Positions 16,233 to 24,984 of a DNA stretch of 64,000 bases are shown here, piece by piece; position 1 is the first letter of the stretch; each line of letters starts with the position of its first letter. The translations under genes were made by a program, and so were the position numbers. This stretch comes from JAISGQ01 sp045604965. GTDB taxonomy: Bacteria; Bacillota; Clostridia; Oscillospirales; Acutalibacteraceae. The notes under the pieces are model-generated. The model was not told the DNA's origin and did not search any database. It saw only the letters and a list, made by a program, of their open reading frames with translations. The stretch spans positions 124,001 through 188,000 of the forward strand of contig JAZUPB010000053.1 in assembly GCA_045604965.1 (NCBI GenBank), written 5' to 3'.

Positions 16233-18077
16233 TTAATCAATCGTCTGACTTTTGCTGAAATCGTATCCCTGCCAATCGATATTCTCGTTGTCAAACAAAG
16301 CGCCATACTGCAGCACTGCATACTTTTCAAGCCATTCGTTATCTTCGTCCCCCACTTCGTGCAGCTGACCGTCTGATGTATAGTACATACAGCCATTCAT
16401 TGCAGGGATATCCTCTCTCATATCAAGCAGGAATCGATCATACTCTGTCAAGGGCAGCTCTGCAGCATCAAGCAGTATGCTTGACAGATAATTTACCGAT
16501 GTCAATCCCATATCCTCAGCATTGATGCTGCCGTAATTTGACCATATGATAAACGGTGTTTTATGGCGGCTGAGGTGCTGCTCTGCTGTCCAGTTTTTCT
16601 TTTCACCCATAAGCTCTTCATAGAATTCATCCTCAAGGAGCGGCTGATGATCGCCGAAAACCAGTAGCACAACAGGTCTGTCACACTCAGACAGTTCTTC
16701 TACGAGCCCCTTAAGCGCTTCATCGGACTGCTTGACAAGAGTAAGATATCTTTCTGCATCGTAGGTTGCATCAAAGCTTGTGATCTTTACTGTTTCTGTG
16801 CCTATATCACATGTGTCAAAATATCCGCCGTGATTTTGTATAGTTATATTGAATATCATCTGTGGAGTATTTTTGTCCGTTGAGTAAAAATACTCCATCA
16901 TTCTATCGTAGCACTGCTCATCATCAAGGAATCCTCGGGGACTTTCAAGATCATCAAAATATTCCTTGTCAAGGAACTTGTCAATTCCCATCAGCGGATA
17001 GTTCTGATCTCTTTTATAATTTATCGCCTGAGCAGGATGCATAGCAGTAACTTCGTAAGGGGTGTCATAATTTTTTAATGTAGTCGCAAGTGTAGGTATC
17101 TCACTGTCAATATACTGCATATACGCTACACTGGTGTACGGCAGAAGGGTCTGTGAGCTTCTTGTCAGAAGTTCGAACTCTGTAAGGCTAGTTCCTCCGC
17201 CAATTCCAAAAGTGAGCAGTTCTCCGCTTATACATTCTTTTTTGAGAGAGTTGAAATAGGACAGATATTCCTCGCTGGTTTCAAACTCTCCTATTGACTG
17301 AAGATCGCACAACGATTCGTTCATCACAATTATGATGTTGGGGTATACCTCTGCTTTTTCTTCCTTTTCGTATGCTCCCAATATCGCACTTGCTTCTTCC
17401 GGGCTGTATCCGTCAGGTTCGCTGATTTTCATCGATTTTGCATTGGAAATAAAGCTTACAATATATCCGTATTTTTCAAAATGCACGCCATCCGAGCCAA
17501 CTACATCAAGAGTTGGAGATGTGAGTCCGTAGCATACTCCCAATGTTATACCGCCAATCACAAAAGCTGCACAGGAATACATAAACTTTCTTTTTATGCT
17601 CTGTTTTGGGTTTTTTGTGGGTGCTACGATAATTGCCGCTATATACGCAACCAGTATTACCGCCGACACAATAACACAATTCGGTATAATTACATTATAT
17701 CCGTAAAGTACACTGCCAACTGTTGATGCACACTCGATATCTCCGAGATTTATCGGGATAGTACGCCACAGTACAGTGTAGTAGTTTCCCGTACATATCG
17801 CAAAAACTGCAGCTGTCAGTATTATGGATGCAGCTTTTGTGCTGCGCAGAATAGATATAAGTATTATATATCCCGCCAGATAGTAAACAATATTGAAAAG
17901 CGCATACTCCGGCGATACCGCAGTCAGAAAATTGATACCTGACTCAATAATTTCGCTGATTATATAGCATACAACAGGAGTCAGCACGGAAAAAATCGAT
18001 ATCCATACTAAAGAAGCTCGTTCCCTTTTTTCTTTTACTTTATTTAAATCGGTGTTTATCATAATTTTATTTTCCAT
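16233..18077 (-). CDS. LTA synthase-like membrane sulfatase
   Basis: About 614 residues. Five N-terminal membrane spans (about 25-215) are followed by an extracytoplasmic sulfatase-fold domain. Matches to lipoteichoic acid synthase are the metal Glu in IVMNESLCDL, the catalytic Thr in GGGTSLTEFELLT, and the Asp-His pair in VFGDHQPLLEDEF. LtaS polymerises glycerol phosphate from phosphatidylglycerol; related proteins add phosphoglycerol or phosphoethanolamine to other surface polymers, so the exact product is open. The start ATG 18077 is 8 bases after GGAGG; a GTG three codons upstream lies in that site. It is monocistronic with its own terminator. The C-terminus after about residue 560 is acidic and specific to this protein. 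Confidence 0.87.
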   Translation of the reverse strand: MENKIMINTDLNKVKEKRERASLVWISIFSVLTPVVCYIISEIIESGINFLTAVSPEYALFNIVYYLAGYIILISILRSTKAASIILTAAVFAICTGNYYTVLWRTIPINLGDIECASTVGSVLYGYNVIIPNCVIVSAVILVAYIAAIIVAPTKNPKQSIKRKFMYSCAAFVIGGITLGVCYGLTSPTLDVVGSDGVHFEKYGYIVSFISNAKSMKISEPDGYSPEEASAILGAYEKEEKAEVYPNIIIVMNESLCDLQSIGEFETSEEYLSYFNSLKKECISGELLTFGIGGGTSLTEFELLTRSSQTLLPYTSVAYMQYIDSEIPTLATTLKNYDTPYEVTAMHPAQAINYKRDQNYPLMGIDKFLDKEYFDDLESPRGFLDDEQCYDRMMEYFYSTDKNTPQMIFNITIQNHGGYFDTCDIGTETVKITSFDATYDAERYLTLVKQSDEALKGLVEELSECDRPVVLLVFGDHQPLLEDEFYEELMGEKKNWTAEQHLSRHKTPFIIWSNYGSINAEDMGLTSVNYLSSILLDAAELPLTEYDRFLLDMREDIPAMNGCMYYTSDGQLHEVGDEDNEWLEKYAVLQYGALFDNENIDWQGYDFSKSQTID

Positions 18078-18177
18078 ATAAAACACCTCCGCATTCTTAT
18101 TTTATCTTTTTTTCTTTTCTCGGTCAACATTTAACGGCTATTTTAACTATTTTTAAATAAATCTTCATTCTATGCTC

Positions 18178-18206
18178 TTTACGAAAAGCCATAAATCGAG
18201 TATGAT
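18178..18206 (+). promoter_or_regulatory. Likely promoter of tcdA
   Basis: TTTACG (18178-18183), a 17-base spacer and TATGAT (18201-18206), about 34 bases before the ATG. Confidence 0.5.
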
Positions 18207-18239
18207 TAAATACAAGTATTTCATTTGGGAGTTTATCAG

Positions 18240-18968
18240 ATGGATCAGCATATAAGAACACAGATGCTTCTCGGACATGAATCTATGAAAAAAATAAAAA
18301 ATGCTCATATTGCTGTTTTCGGACTTGGCGGTGTGGGCTCCTGGGCCGTTGAGGCTCTTGCCCGCGCAGGTGTCGGCCGCCTTACACTGGTAGATAACGA
18401 CAGCATAAGCTTAACAAATATAAACCGCCAGCTCCCTGCGCTGCATTCCACTGTAGGAATGCAGAAAACAGAGGTGCTTCGCAGCCGTGTTATGGACATC
18501 AACCCTGAATGTATTGTAGAATGCCGCGATGAATTTTTCAGTGCTCAGACCTGCTCCGGGTGGTTCTTTTCCGGTTATGATTACATTATTGACGCAATAG
18601 ACACTGTAAAGTCCAAGCTATTGCTTGTAGAACTTACCAACGCTGTCGGCACTCCCATAATCAGCTGTATGGGGATGGGCAACAGGCTCGATCCTACAAA
18701 AATTACTGTTTCCGATATAAGCAAGACTTCCTACGACGGACTGGCACGGGTTATGCGAAAGGAACTTCGTAAGCGCGGTATATCAAAGCTCAAATGTGTC
18801 TGGTCAACTGAGGAATCCCTATCTCCTGCAGATTGTGATGAGGAGCTCCCCGAAGGCTGTTCACGCAGGAGTCTCCCCGGAAGCATTTCATTTGTCCCCT
18901 CTGCCGCAGGATTGGTTTTAGCAGGAGAAGTGATCCGCGATATTTGCGAAATCAAGCGTAATGTTTAA
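18240..18968 (+). CDS. tcdA: tRNA threonylcarbamoyladenosine dehydratase (TcdA/CsdL), E1-like
   Basis: 242 residues, ThiF/MoeB/E1 superfamily. The ATP-binding loop is VFGLGGVGSWAVEALARAG (about 26-44), followed by DNDSISLTNINRQ, with the E1-type Asp and Arg/Asn residues. TIDAIDTVKSK-like and CMGMGNRLDPTKI segments mark the TcdA/YgdL group. The enzyme cyclises t6A37 of ANN-decoding tRNAs to ct6A using ATP in the cytoplasm. Length is close to family members. ATG 18240 lies 8 bases after TTGGGAG; an in-frame TTG at 18225 is part of that site. A tRNA-Val gene follows 68 bases later with its own promoter. Confidence 0.9.
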   Translation: MDQHIRTQMLLGHESMKKIKNAHIAVFGLGGVGSWAVEALARAGVGRLTLVDNDSISLTNINRQLPALHSTVGMQKTEVLRSRVMDINPECIVECRDEFFSAQTCSGWFFSGYDYIIDAIDTVKSKLLLVELTNAVGTPIISCMGMGNRLDPTKITVSDISKTSYDGLARVMRKELRKRGISKLKCVWSTEESLSPADCDEELPEGCSRRSLPGSISFVPSAAGLVLAGEVIRDICEIKRNV

Positions 18969-18987
18969 AATAATTTTCAGGCAGGTA

Positions 18988-19016
18988 TTGACAATTCGGT
19001 TTGCCCGTGATATTAT
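18988..19016 (+). promoter_or_regulatory. Strong promoter of tRNA-Val(GAC)
   Basis: A consensus TTGACA (18988-18993), a 17-base spacer and TATTAT (19011-19016) with an upstream TG, about 21 bases before the tRNA. Confidence 0.85.
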
Positions 19017-19036
19017 ATTCAAGCATTAAACGCAAC

Positions 19037-19112
19037 GGACACTTAGCTCAGCTGGTAGAGTCCCTGCTTGACGTGCAGGTTGTCAGCGGTTCGATTCCGT
19101 TAGTGTCCACCA
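19037..19112 (+). tRNA. tRNA-Val (anticodon GAC)
   Basis: 76 bases with a full cloverleaf. Acceptor GGACACT pairs with AGTGTCC. The D arm is GCTC/GAGT (one G-T pair). The anticodon stem CCTGC/GCAGG encloses the loop TTGACGT, giving anticodon GAC. The T arm contains the TTCGATT loop. CCA is encoded in the genome (19110-19112). Confidence 0.96.
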
Positions 19113-19113
19113 T

Positions 19114-19169
19114 AAAAAGCAAATCCGAACCTTATGCCAATTGGCGATGGGTTCGGATTTGCTTTTTAT
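19114..19169 (+). terminator. Terminator after tRNA-Val(GAC)
   Basis: An 18-base arm (aaaaagcaaatccgaacc, 19114-19131) pairs with 19152-19169 around a 20-base loop, ending in T5. It begins two bases after the tRNA CCA end. Confidence 0.9.
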
Positions 19170-19205
19170 CTTGACTTCGTTGAGATAGTTGTTATCTTAC
19201 GTGCC

Positions 19206-19265
19206 AAATCAAAAAGGTCAAGGTTGTTGCTTAATTCAAGGCAACAACCTTGACCTTTTTGATTT
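19206..19265 (-). terminator. Rho-independent terminator of glgB
   Basis: A 25-bp perfect stem (19206-19230 with 19241-19265) and a 10-base loop, starting six bases after the glgB stop. Outer A/T tracts could allow use from both strands. Confidence 0.9.
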
Positions 19266-19270
19266 TTCTG

Positions 19271-21022
19271 CTATTTTGTGCAGGAGTACAGAATACCTGT
19301 AAACGGAGTAATTGTCCTGCAAATCGTCTTTTTGATTGATTTAGCCGTTTGCCCACCGAACATTTCCCAATCTGTGTTCAGAAGCATAGTAACATTGCCA
19401 TCAAACTCCGGTGCAACAGCCGCTTCCTTGTCGGAGAAGTTGAGAATAACAAGGACACTTTTCCTTTTTCCGGTACGAGTAAAGGCGAACACACACTTAT
19501 TGTCGCTTCCGCAATCCACCCATTTAAAACCATCGTATGTATAGTCAAGCTCCCATAAAGCATTTCTCCTCAAATATAACGTGTTTAATTCAAGCATATA
19601 TCGGTGGAACGAATCATGGGCAGGCATTTTCAACAGTTCCCAATCAGGTTCACGCTTTTCATCCCATTCTCTGAACATGGCAAGTTCATTTCCCATAAAA
19701 TTGAGTTTTTTGCCAGGGTGTGTAATCATATACAGATATAGCAGTCTTGCCTGAGCAAATTTCTCCGTGTAGCTGCCATTTAGTTTATCAATAATTGTTT
19801 TCTTTCCATGAACGACCTCATCATGTGAGAACGGAAGAATATAGCGTTCGTTATAAGTGTAAAACATAGAGAAAGTTATTTTATTCTGCATATATGTTCG
19901 GTCATAAGGATGACATTCGAAATATTTCAAAGTATCGTGCATCCAGCCTAAATCCCATTTGTAATCAAACCCAAGTCCGCCATCGTCTACTTCCTTTGTT
20001 ACCCCTAGGTATGCAGTGGAATCCTCCGCAACAAGTATTGCTGTAGGATGCAGAGCATGCAGTCCCTTATTCATCACTTTAAGGAAATTGATTGTTGTAC
20101 CATTTTCTCCGCGTGCTTCATCGCCCTGCCAATAAATCAATCGGCTGACCGCATCCATTCTGAGCCCGTCAAAGTGGTATTCTTTGAGCCAATAGTTTGC
20201 AGCAGACTGGATAAAACATGCAGTTTCTCTTCGGGAATGATTGAAGTTATAACTTCCCCATTCGCTTTCTCTCACATCCTTGTGAGTATATTCGTAAAGA
20301 GCTGTTCCGTCATATTCTTTCAGGCCGTAAGCATCAACAGCAAAATGAACGGGAACAAAATCCATGATTGCACCAATTCCGGCATTATGGAGTTTGTCGA
20401 TAAGCTCCATTAACTGTGCAGCAGTACCGTATCTGGATGTAGGTGCGTAAAAACCGGTATTCTGGTATCCCCAGCTGCCGTCAAAAGGATGTTCAGACAA
20501 TGGCATAAACTCCACATAGTTGTAGCCGTATTCCTTCAGATATGCAATCAGCTCATCAGCAATTTCACTATACGAATACCATTTGCTGCCATTCATTTTC
20601 CATGAACTTAAATGAAGCTCGTAAATGTTCAAAGCCTTGTCATATCCTCTGGTGCGTTTCTTCATCCATTTTTCATCTGTAAAGATATATTCAGATAAAT
20701 CACGGATAACCGAACAAGCTCCGGGGCGAAGTTCCATTCCAAAGCCATAGGGGTCACAATGCTCCACACGCCCATTCTGGCCATAAATGACATATTTATA
20801 CTTCTGTCCTATCTGCGCGTCTTTTGAGAAACCTATCCATACACCGCTTCGGTGAAGCTGCTCCATTGGCTGTTCCTGCCAGCTGTTGAATTGTCCAATA
20901 ATAGAAATTCGCTGTGCATTTGGAGCATAGGTGCGAAATACAACGCCGCCATCTTCTGAATGCGCTCCAAAATATTCGTATGCATCAAACACTTCACCCA
21001 TATAGAATTTTTGAAGATTCAT
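19271..21022 (-). CDS. glgB: 1,4-alpha-glucan branching enzyme (GH13, CBM48)
   Basis: 583 residues. A CBM48 domain (about 20-105, with IIGQFNSWQEQPMEQ) precedes the GH13 barrel. Catalytic residues are the nucleophile D290 (GLRMDAVSRLIYW), acid/base E333 (LVAEDSTA) and the H400-D401 pair (LPFSHDEVVHGK), which with WGYQNTGFYAPTSRYGT is the branching-enzyme pattern. It forms alpha-1,6 branches in glycogen. The N-terminal N1 domain of long GlgB forms is absent, giving a short type. No glgA, glgC or glgP gene is nearby, so it is an isolated copy. It is divergent from a TetR-type regulator, with an operator palindrome 15 bases before its start codon. Confidence 0.93.
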   Translation of the reverse strand: MNLQKFYMGEVFDAYEYFGAHSEDGGVVFRTYAPNAQRISIIGQFNSWQEQPMEQLHRSGVWIGFSKDAQIGQKYKYVIYGQNGRVEHCDPYGFGMELRPGACSVIRDLSEYIFTDEKWMKKRTRGYDKALNIYELHLSSWKMNGSKWYSYSEIADELIAYLKEYGYNYVEFMPLSEHPFDGSWGYQNTGFYAPTSRYGTAAQLMELIDKLHNAGIGAIMDFVPVHFAVDAYGLKEYDGTALYEYTHKDVRESEWGSYNFNHSRRETACFIQSAANYWLKEYHFDGLRMDAVSRLIYWQGDEARGENGTTINFLKVMNKGLHALHPTAILVAEDSTAYLGVTKEVDDGGLGFDYKWDLGWMHDTLKYFECHPYDRTYMQNKITFSMFYTYNERYILPFSHDEVVHGKKTIIDKLNGSYTEKFAQARLLYLYMITHPGKKLNFMGNELAMFREWDEKREPDWELLKMPAHDSFHRYMLELNTLYLRRNALWELDYTYDGFKWVDCGSDNKCVFAFTRTGKRKSVLVILNFSDKEAAVAPEFDGNVTMLLNTDWEMFGGQTAKSIKKTICRTITPFTGILYSCTK

Positions 21023-21036
21023 AGCAATCTCCCACC

Positions 21037-21052
21037 CGACACAGTTGTGTCG
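21037..21052. promoter_or_regulatory. Putative TetR-type operator palindrome
   Basis: CGACACA-GT-TGTGTCG: two perfect 7-base arms with a 2-base centre, between the glgB promoter -10 and the glgB start codon. The position and symmetry fit a repressor site, most simply for the divergent TetR-family protein. Confidence 0.65.
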
Positions 21053-21068
21053 TTTTTCTTTTTATGCT

Positions 21069-21097
21069 ATCATAACAAGAGAAAAAGCAAAATTCAA
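21069..21097 (-). promoter_or_regulatory. Promoter of glgB
   Basis: On the - strand TTGAAT (21092-21097), a 17-base spacer and TATGAT (21069-21074). Transcription would start near 21062, just before the operator palindrome. Confidence 0.6.
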
Positions 21098-21144
21098 TGC
21101 GTATGAAGCAACTGACACATTCAACGGAAAAGTGGGGCGGATTT

Positions 21145-21678
21145 ATGTACTTCAAACAGAAAAACAAAACCGCAATAAAAAGCCAGCATATGATAGCAGC
21201 TGCTCTTTTCAGCCTTATGAAAAGAAAGTCCTTTCATCAAATCTCTATTACAGAGATTTGTGAAGAAGCAGCCATTGGTCGAAAAACATTTTATCGCAAT
21301 TTTGAGGCAAAAGAGGATGTTATCGATTTTCAGCTTGACTTGCTGCTTGATGAATACAAAAACGAACTTATCTCGATGTCGTACAGACAAAATTTGCACC
21401 ATCATTTTGAATTCATCAAGAAAAACGCAGGTTATTTTACCACTTTATATCAAAATGCACTTTCTTCATTGGCAAACGAAAAATTTTCTGCATTACTTCC
21501 AGAAACAATGCCTGTTTGGTCTGAAAATCTAATTGAGCAGGAATACCGTAGTGCATATATAATTTCAGGCATAGAAGCCATACAACGAGTTTGGATAAGC
21601 AGAGGGTGTATCGAAAGCATTGATGACGTTGTTGACATTGCACTTCGAGCACAAGATAAGCAAGTTCCTTTGCGATAA
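21145..21678 (+). CDS. TetR/AcrR-family transcriptional regulator
   Basis: 177 residues. The N-terminal HTH is clear: SQHMIAAALFSLMKRKSFHQ, then ISITEICEEAAIGRKTFYRN and FEAKEDVIDFQ, the standard TetR pattern of three helices. The C-terminal ligand-binding part (about 60-177) is all-helical, with no recognisable ligand type. ATG 21145 is preferred because GGGGCGGA precedes it and TetR proteins begin shortly before the first HTH helix; the open frame extends 16 codons further. It is divergent from glgB and very likely controls it through the palindrome between them, perhaps with autoregulation. Confidence 0.88.
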   Translation: MYFKQKNKTAIKSQHMIAAALFSLMKRKSFHQISITEICEEAAIGRKTFYRNFEAKEDVIDFQLDLLLDEYKNELISMSYRQNLHHHFEFIKKNAGYFTTLYQNALSSLANEKFSALLPETMPVWSENLIEQEYRSAYIISGIEAIQRVWISRGCIESIDDVVDIALRAQDKQVPLR

Positions 21679-21863
21679 AGCTTATACATAGATATAATCT
21701 AAATATCCTACTTCGCATGTTAGGTGGATAAATCAGCGTGTGTATCTGGGTCAAAAACGAAATAGTCCATATGATTTCCAACTTTGATCCGCTTTACATA
21801 TCGTCCACCTAACCTGCTCAAAGTCGCAATAAAATAGTTCGGACATGGACTGTTTAAGCCCAC

Positions 21864-21900
21864 AAAAAGCCGTATCCAATGATATTGGATACGGCTTTTT
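21864..21900 (+). terminator. Rho-independent terminator
   Basis: A perfect 17-bp stem (aaaaagccgtatccaat at 21864-21880 with 21884-21900) and a 3-base loop, ending in T5. It separates the tetR region from the two-component system and could work on both strands. Confidence 0.88.
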
Positions 21901-21953
21901 ATAAACTCTCCGTAAATTGCATGCAATAATATTTTATTCTCATTTCTGTTTTC

Positions 21954-21975
21954 ATCTTAAAATAATCTTAAACTT
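21954..21975 (+). promoter_or_regulatory. Direct repeats, candidate response-regulator site
   Basis: ATCTTAAAATA followed directly by ATCTTAAACTT: two copies of ATCTTAA with an 11-base period. OmpR/PhoB-type regulators often bind direct repeats of this period. They lie about 65-85 bases upstream of the response-regulator gene, a position that fits autoregulation. Confidence 0.4.
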
Positions 21976-22039
21976 CTTCCATCTTTTTTCTTAATATGAT
22001 AAAGTATTAATATATACGTGGAAAGGGAGTCTGTTTTAA

Positions 22040-22732
22040 ATGAACACTGTACTTGTCTGTGATGACGACCGCGATATTGTGGCCGCCTTAAAAATATATC
22101 TTAATTCTGAGGGCTATAATGTGTTGGAGGCATACAACGGTGCACAAGCTCTGGAAATTATCAGTCAAAATGATGTGCATCTTATTCTGATGGACGTTAT
22201 GATGCCTGTTATGGACGGTATCACCGCCACCGCTAAGCTGCGTGAAGAAAGCAACATACCTGTAATTATGCTCACTGCAAAAAGTCAGGATATCGATAAG
22301 GTTCTTGGTCTCGGTATCGGTGCAGATGATTATGTCACAAAGCCATTTAATCCTGTGGAACTGATGGCAAGAGTCAAATCACAGCTTCGCCGTTTCACAA
22401 AGCTGGGCGGACAAACTGCCGCAAACGCCATCACAATCGGCGGAGTATATATTGATGACGATGAGAAAAAGGTCACTCTCGACGGTGAACCTGTTTCCCT
22501 GACCCCGATTGAATACAGCATTCTGCTTATGCTAATGCGTCAGCCCGGAAAAGTTTTTTCTTCAGCGGAAATTTATCAAAATGTATGGAACGATAATGCT
22601 TTTGGCGCTGAAAAAACTGTTGCTGTACATATCCGTCATCTCCGTGAAAAAATAGAGATCAATCCTGCAGAACCTCGATATATAAAAGTTGTGTGGGGAC
22701 AGGGCTATAAATTTGAAAAGAGTATATCCTGA
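22040..22732 (+). CDS. OmpR/PhoB-family response regulator
   Basis: 230 residues. The receiver domain has the acidic pair DDD8-10, phospho-acceptor D52 (LILMDVMMPVMDG), T79 (MLTAKSQD) and K101 (VTKPFNP). A C-terminal winged-helix domain follows (about 130-228: LDGEPVSLTPIEYSILLMLM, KTVAVHIRHLREKIE, VVWGQGYKF). All key residues are present. The gene is 29 bases upstream of its sensor kinase and forms a standard two-component pair. The direct repeats upstream may be its own binding site. The stimulus is unknown, but the ABC transporters and cell-envelope genes that such clostridial systems often control are not adjacent. Confidence 0.95.
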   Translation: MNTVLVCDDDRDIVAALKIYLNSEGYNVLEAYNGAQALEIISQNDVHLILMDVMMPVMDGITATAKLREESNIPVIMLTAKSQDIDKVLGLGIGADDYVTKPFNPVELMARVKSQLRRFTKLGGQTAANAITIGGVYIDDDEKKVTLDGEPVSLTPIEYSILLMLMRQPGKVFSSAEIYQNVWNDNAFGAEKTVAVHIRHLREKIEINPAEPRYIKVVWGQGYKFEKSIS

Positions 22733-22761
22733 CATCACTTTTGTGAAATGAGGTGTTTTCC

Positions 22762-24873
22762 GTGCAGTCGCTGAAACAAAATTCTACTGCAAAGTTATTT
22801 ATTTCTCTCTTCCTTGCACTTTTTATCCCTGTATCTGTTTTGGGCTCTATCGCTACATTCCGTTTGCGAAATCTTGGTGCATATGATTCGAACCCTTCAG
22901 CAAATCTATGTAATCTGATTCTGGAGTTTGACGAAAATATACTTCTGGACGAGCAGCTGTACTCCGATGAAACCGCCGCTCATAACTTTCGGATGCAGTT
23001 TGCTTCCAATTATTTTGACGATCCTTTATGCAACGATGTAATCACTGTAGCAAACCCCGACGGAACCGTTATTCTTCAGAATTATTCTGCCGTCGAAAGC
23101 AAAACTCTTACAAAAGCACTTACTCTGTCATATTGCAGAAGCCCCCACACAGATGAATGGGTAGGAGTTTTTACAGACGGATATAATTCTCCCCCTGACT
23201 ATATCGGCTTTGAGACATTAACCCCTTATCCCGATCCCAATGCTGATTTTTCACGCTGGCTGTTCGACGAAATGAACATAAACACCTTTGGATTGACAGA
23301 GGATGAAGTATACGAAATATACGGTGAGCAATATTTCGTTGAATTCTTTAACCAAATATCTTCTTTTTATACAAGTACCTCAACACTTGGCTATTATAAC
23401 GTTACTATTTCCCGTGCTGAGGACTCCATTGAATTTCTCTCCCGTGACTATTTCATTATAAACGGCTTCCGATTCCGTCATATTATTGCCGTTTCAGCTG
23501 TTATTACATCTGTTCTGTCACTGCTTCTTATTGTTCTCTTGATTTATTCTGCTTCTTATCCGATACGCTCTCCCTTTAAGTTCGAGCGTATTCCTCTTGA
23601 ATTATTTGTGTCTTTTTCTGCCCTTGCGATCTTATTTCTTGTATTCTGTCTGGACAAATCTCAAAGCTGTACAGACAGCAAGCAATTCAATCTGATACTT
23701 TTTCTTTTGTCCGCCTATGTGCTTTCACTTGTGTGTATTGGCGTGCTTTATTGGCTTTTTGTTCGCTTCAGACGAAAAGACTGGTGGAAATATACTCTCA
23801 TATACAGCCTTTATCGAATTATCGACTGGATCCGCAGTAAATTCTCCGATATAGGCATTGTTCTTATCTGCTGCGTCGTATGGGTTATCTTAAATGTATT
23901 TTTTACAATAATTGCATTTAAAAAAACTTCACTTGGAATCGGGATGCTTATACTGTTTAATCTTGCAGTTATCTCTCTGATAATTATACTTACCGCTCAG
24001 CTGCAGAATCTCAAAAAAGCAGCCTCTGTCATAGCCGACGGACGTACCGATCTTAATATTGACTCTAAAAATTTGCTTCCGCCTCTTAAGACTTTTGCCG
24101 ATGATCTCAACAGGATCAGCAATGATATGGAATCTGCAATAGAAGAGCAGCTTCGCAGTGAACGTATGAAAACCGATCTTATAACCAATGTTTCCCACGA
24201 TCTCAAAACCCCTCTCACCTCTATCGTGAACTATGTTGGACTTCTCAAAGAACAAAAAGTAGAAAATGAAACTGCAAAAGGTTATATTGACACCCTTGAC
24301 CGTCAAGCCGTGCGTCTCGGAAGACTTATTGAGGATCTTGTAGAGGCATCAAAGGTCACCAGTGGAAACATAAAGGTTGAGCTGGCTACATTAAATATAG
24401 TTGAGCTTCTTGAACAGGCTGTTTCGGAATACGGTGTGAGGCTTGAACAATGCAGTATTTCCCCTGTTATTACAGTCAAGGATACTCCTCTGACCGCCGA
24501 GGCTGACGGGCGTCTGCTGTGGAGAGTTTTTGACAATCTTCTTTCAAATGCCTGCAAGTACGCTCTTCCCGGCACGAGGCTGTACATTGACGCTTACCGT
24601 GATGATGAGTGCATCACAGTGTCTTTCAGAAATGTATCTGCCGCACAGCTGAATATTCCCGCCGAAGAACTTATGGAACGCTTTGTTCGCGGTGATTCCT
24701 CCCGAACCACTACCGGAAGCGGACTTGGACTGACTATAGCAAAAAGTCTTGCAGAAGTTCAGGGCGGCACCTTCAGCATTGAGATAGACGGCGATCTGTT
24801 CAAGGCATTTGTGACACTTCCTGCCTATAAGATTCAGGATATGCTCTCACCTATATCTGATTTGAATATTTAA
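22762..24873 (+). CDS. Sensor histidine kinase with polytopic membrane region
   Basis: About 703 residues. One N-terminal span (about 10-30) is followed by a large extracytoplasmic region (about 35-230), then about five more spans (about 232-415), a HAMP-like linker, HisKA (NVSHDLKTPLTSIVNYVGLL, phosphorylated His) and HATPase_c (N box DNLLSNACKYA, G box GSGLGLTIAKSLAEVQGG). The extra spans after the sensor domain are unusual, since most kinases have two; they suggest a membrane-embedded sensing part. GTG 22762 is chosen because GAGGTG lies 6 bases before it; a GTG at 22753 falls inside that site. It pairs with the response regulator 29 bases upstream. Confidence 0.92.
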   Translation: MQSLKQNSTAKLFISLFLALFIPVSVLGSIATFRLRNLGAYDSNPSANLCNLILEFDENILLDEQLYSDETAAHNFRMQFASNYFDDPLCNDVITVANPDGTVILQNYSAVESKTLTKALTLSYCRSPHTDEWVGVFTDGYNSPPDYIGFETLTPYPDPNADFSRWLFDEMNINTFGLTEDEVYEIYGEQYFVEFFNQISSFYTSTSTLGYYNVTISRAEDSIEFLSRDYFIINGFRFRHIIAVSAVITSVLSLLLIVLLIYSASYPIRSPFKFERIPLELFVSFSALAILFLVFCLDKSQSCTDSKQFNLILFLLSAYVLSLVCIGVLYWLFVRFRRKDWWKYTLIYSLYRIIDWIRSKFSDIGIVLICCVVWVILNVFFTIIAFKKTSLGIGMLILFNLAVISLIIILTAQLQNLKKAASVIADGRTDLNIDSKNLLPPLKTFADDLNRISNDMESAIEEQLRSERMKTDLITNVSHDLKTPLTSIVNYVGLLKEQKVENETAKGYIDTLDRQAVRLGRLIEDLVEASKVTSGNIKVELATLNIVELLEQAVSEYGVRLEQCSISPVITVKDTPLTAEADGRLLWRVFDNLLSNACKYALPGTRLYIDAYRDDECITVSFRNVSAAQLNIPAEELMERFVRGDSSRTTTGSGLGLTIAKSLAEVQGGTFSIEIDGDLFKAFVTLPAYKIQDMLSPISDLNI

Positions 24874-24885
24874 TCCTGTATACTG

Positions 24886-24922
24886 CGGAGGACAGGGTAT
24901 GAGCTCTGACCCCTGTCCTCCG
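24886..24922 (+). terminator. Hairpin after the histidine kinase
   Basis: A 12-bp perfect stem (cggaggacaggg / ccctgtcctccg, 24886-24897 and 24911-24922) with a 13-base loop. There is no T-run, so it may be a weak terminator or a transcript-end structure. Confidence 0.5.
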
Positions 24923-24984
24923 AGGTAAAATATCATCCCTGTGCGCCCTTCGGGTTTCATTTTAACACTATATTGGAGGAGATT

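Larger units (their letters stand above)
21679..22039. other. Intergenic region between tetR and the two-component system
   Basis: A 361-base gap with three visible things: an inverted repeat gttaggtgga/tccacctaac (21719-21728 and 21804-21813) around 75 bases; a strong terminator hairpin (21864-21900); and direct repeats before the response-regulator gene (21954-21975). On the - strand a short open frame (21720-21926) reads RYVKRIKVGNHMDYFVFD near its end. It looks like a possible remnant of a longer gene, but I cannot identify it and do not call it a gene. Confidence 0.5.

Noticed and set aside
19037..19112. tRNA-Val as an att site with duplicated 3' end
   Set aside because: I searched the following 3 kb by eye for a copy of the tRNA 3' end (ttcgattccgttagtgtcc) and found none; no integrase gene is present.
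21720..21926. Short - strand frame ending in YFVFDPDTHADLS
   Set aside because: Part of it overlaps the terminator hairpin and it has no ribosome site. The tail looks gene-like, but there is too little to call a gene or mobile-element remnant.
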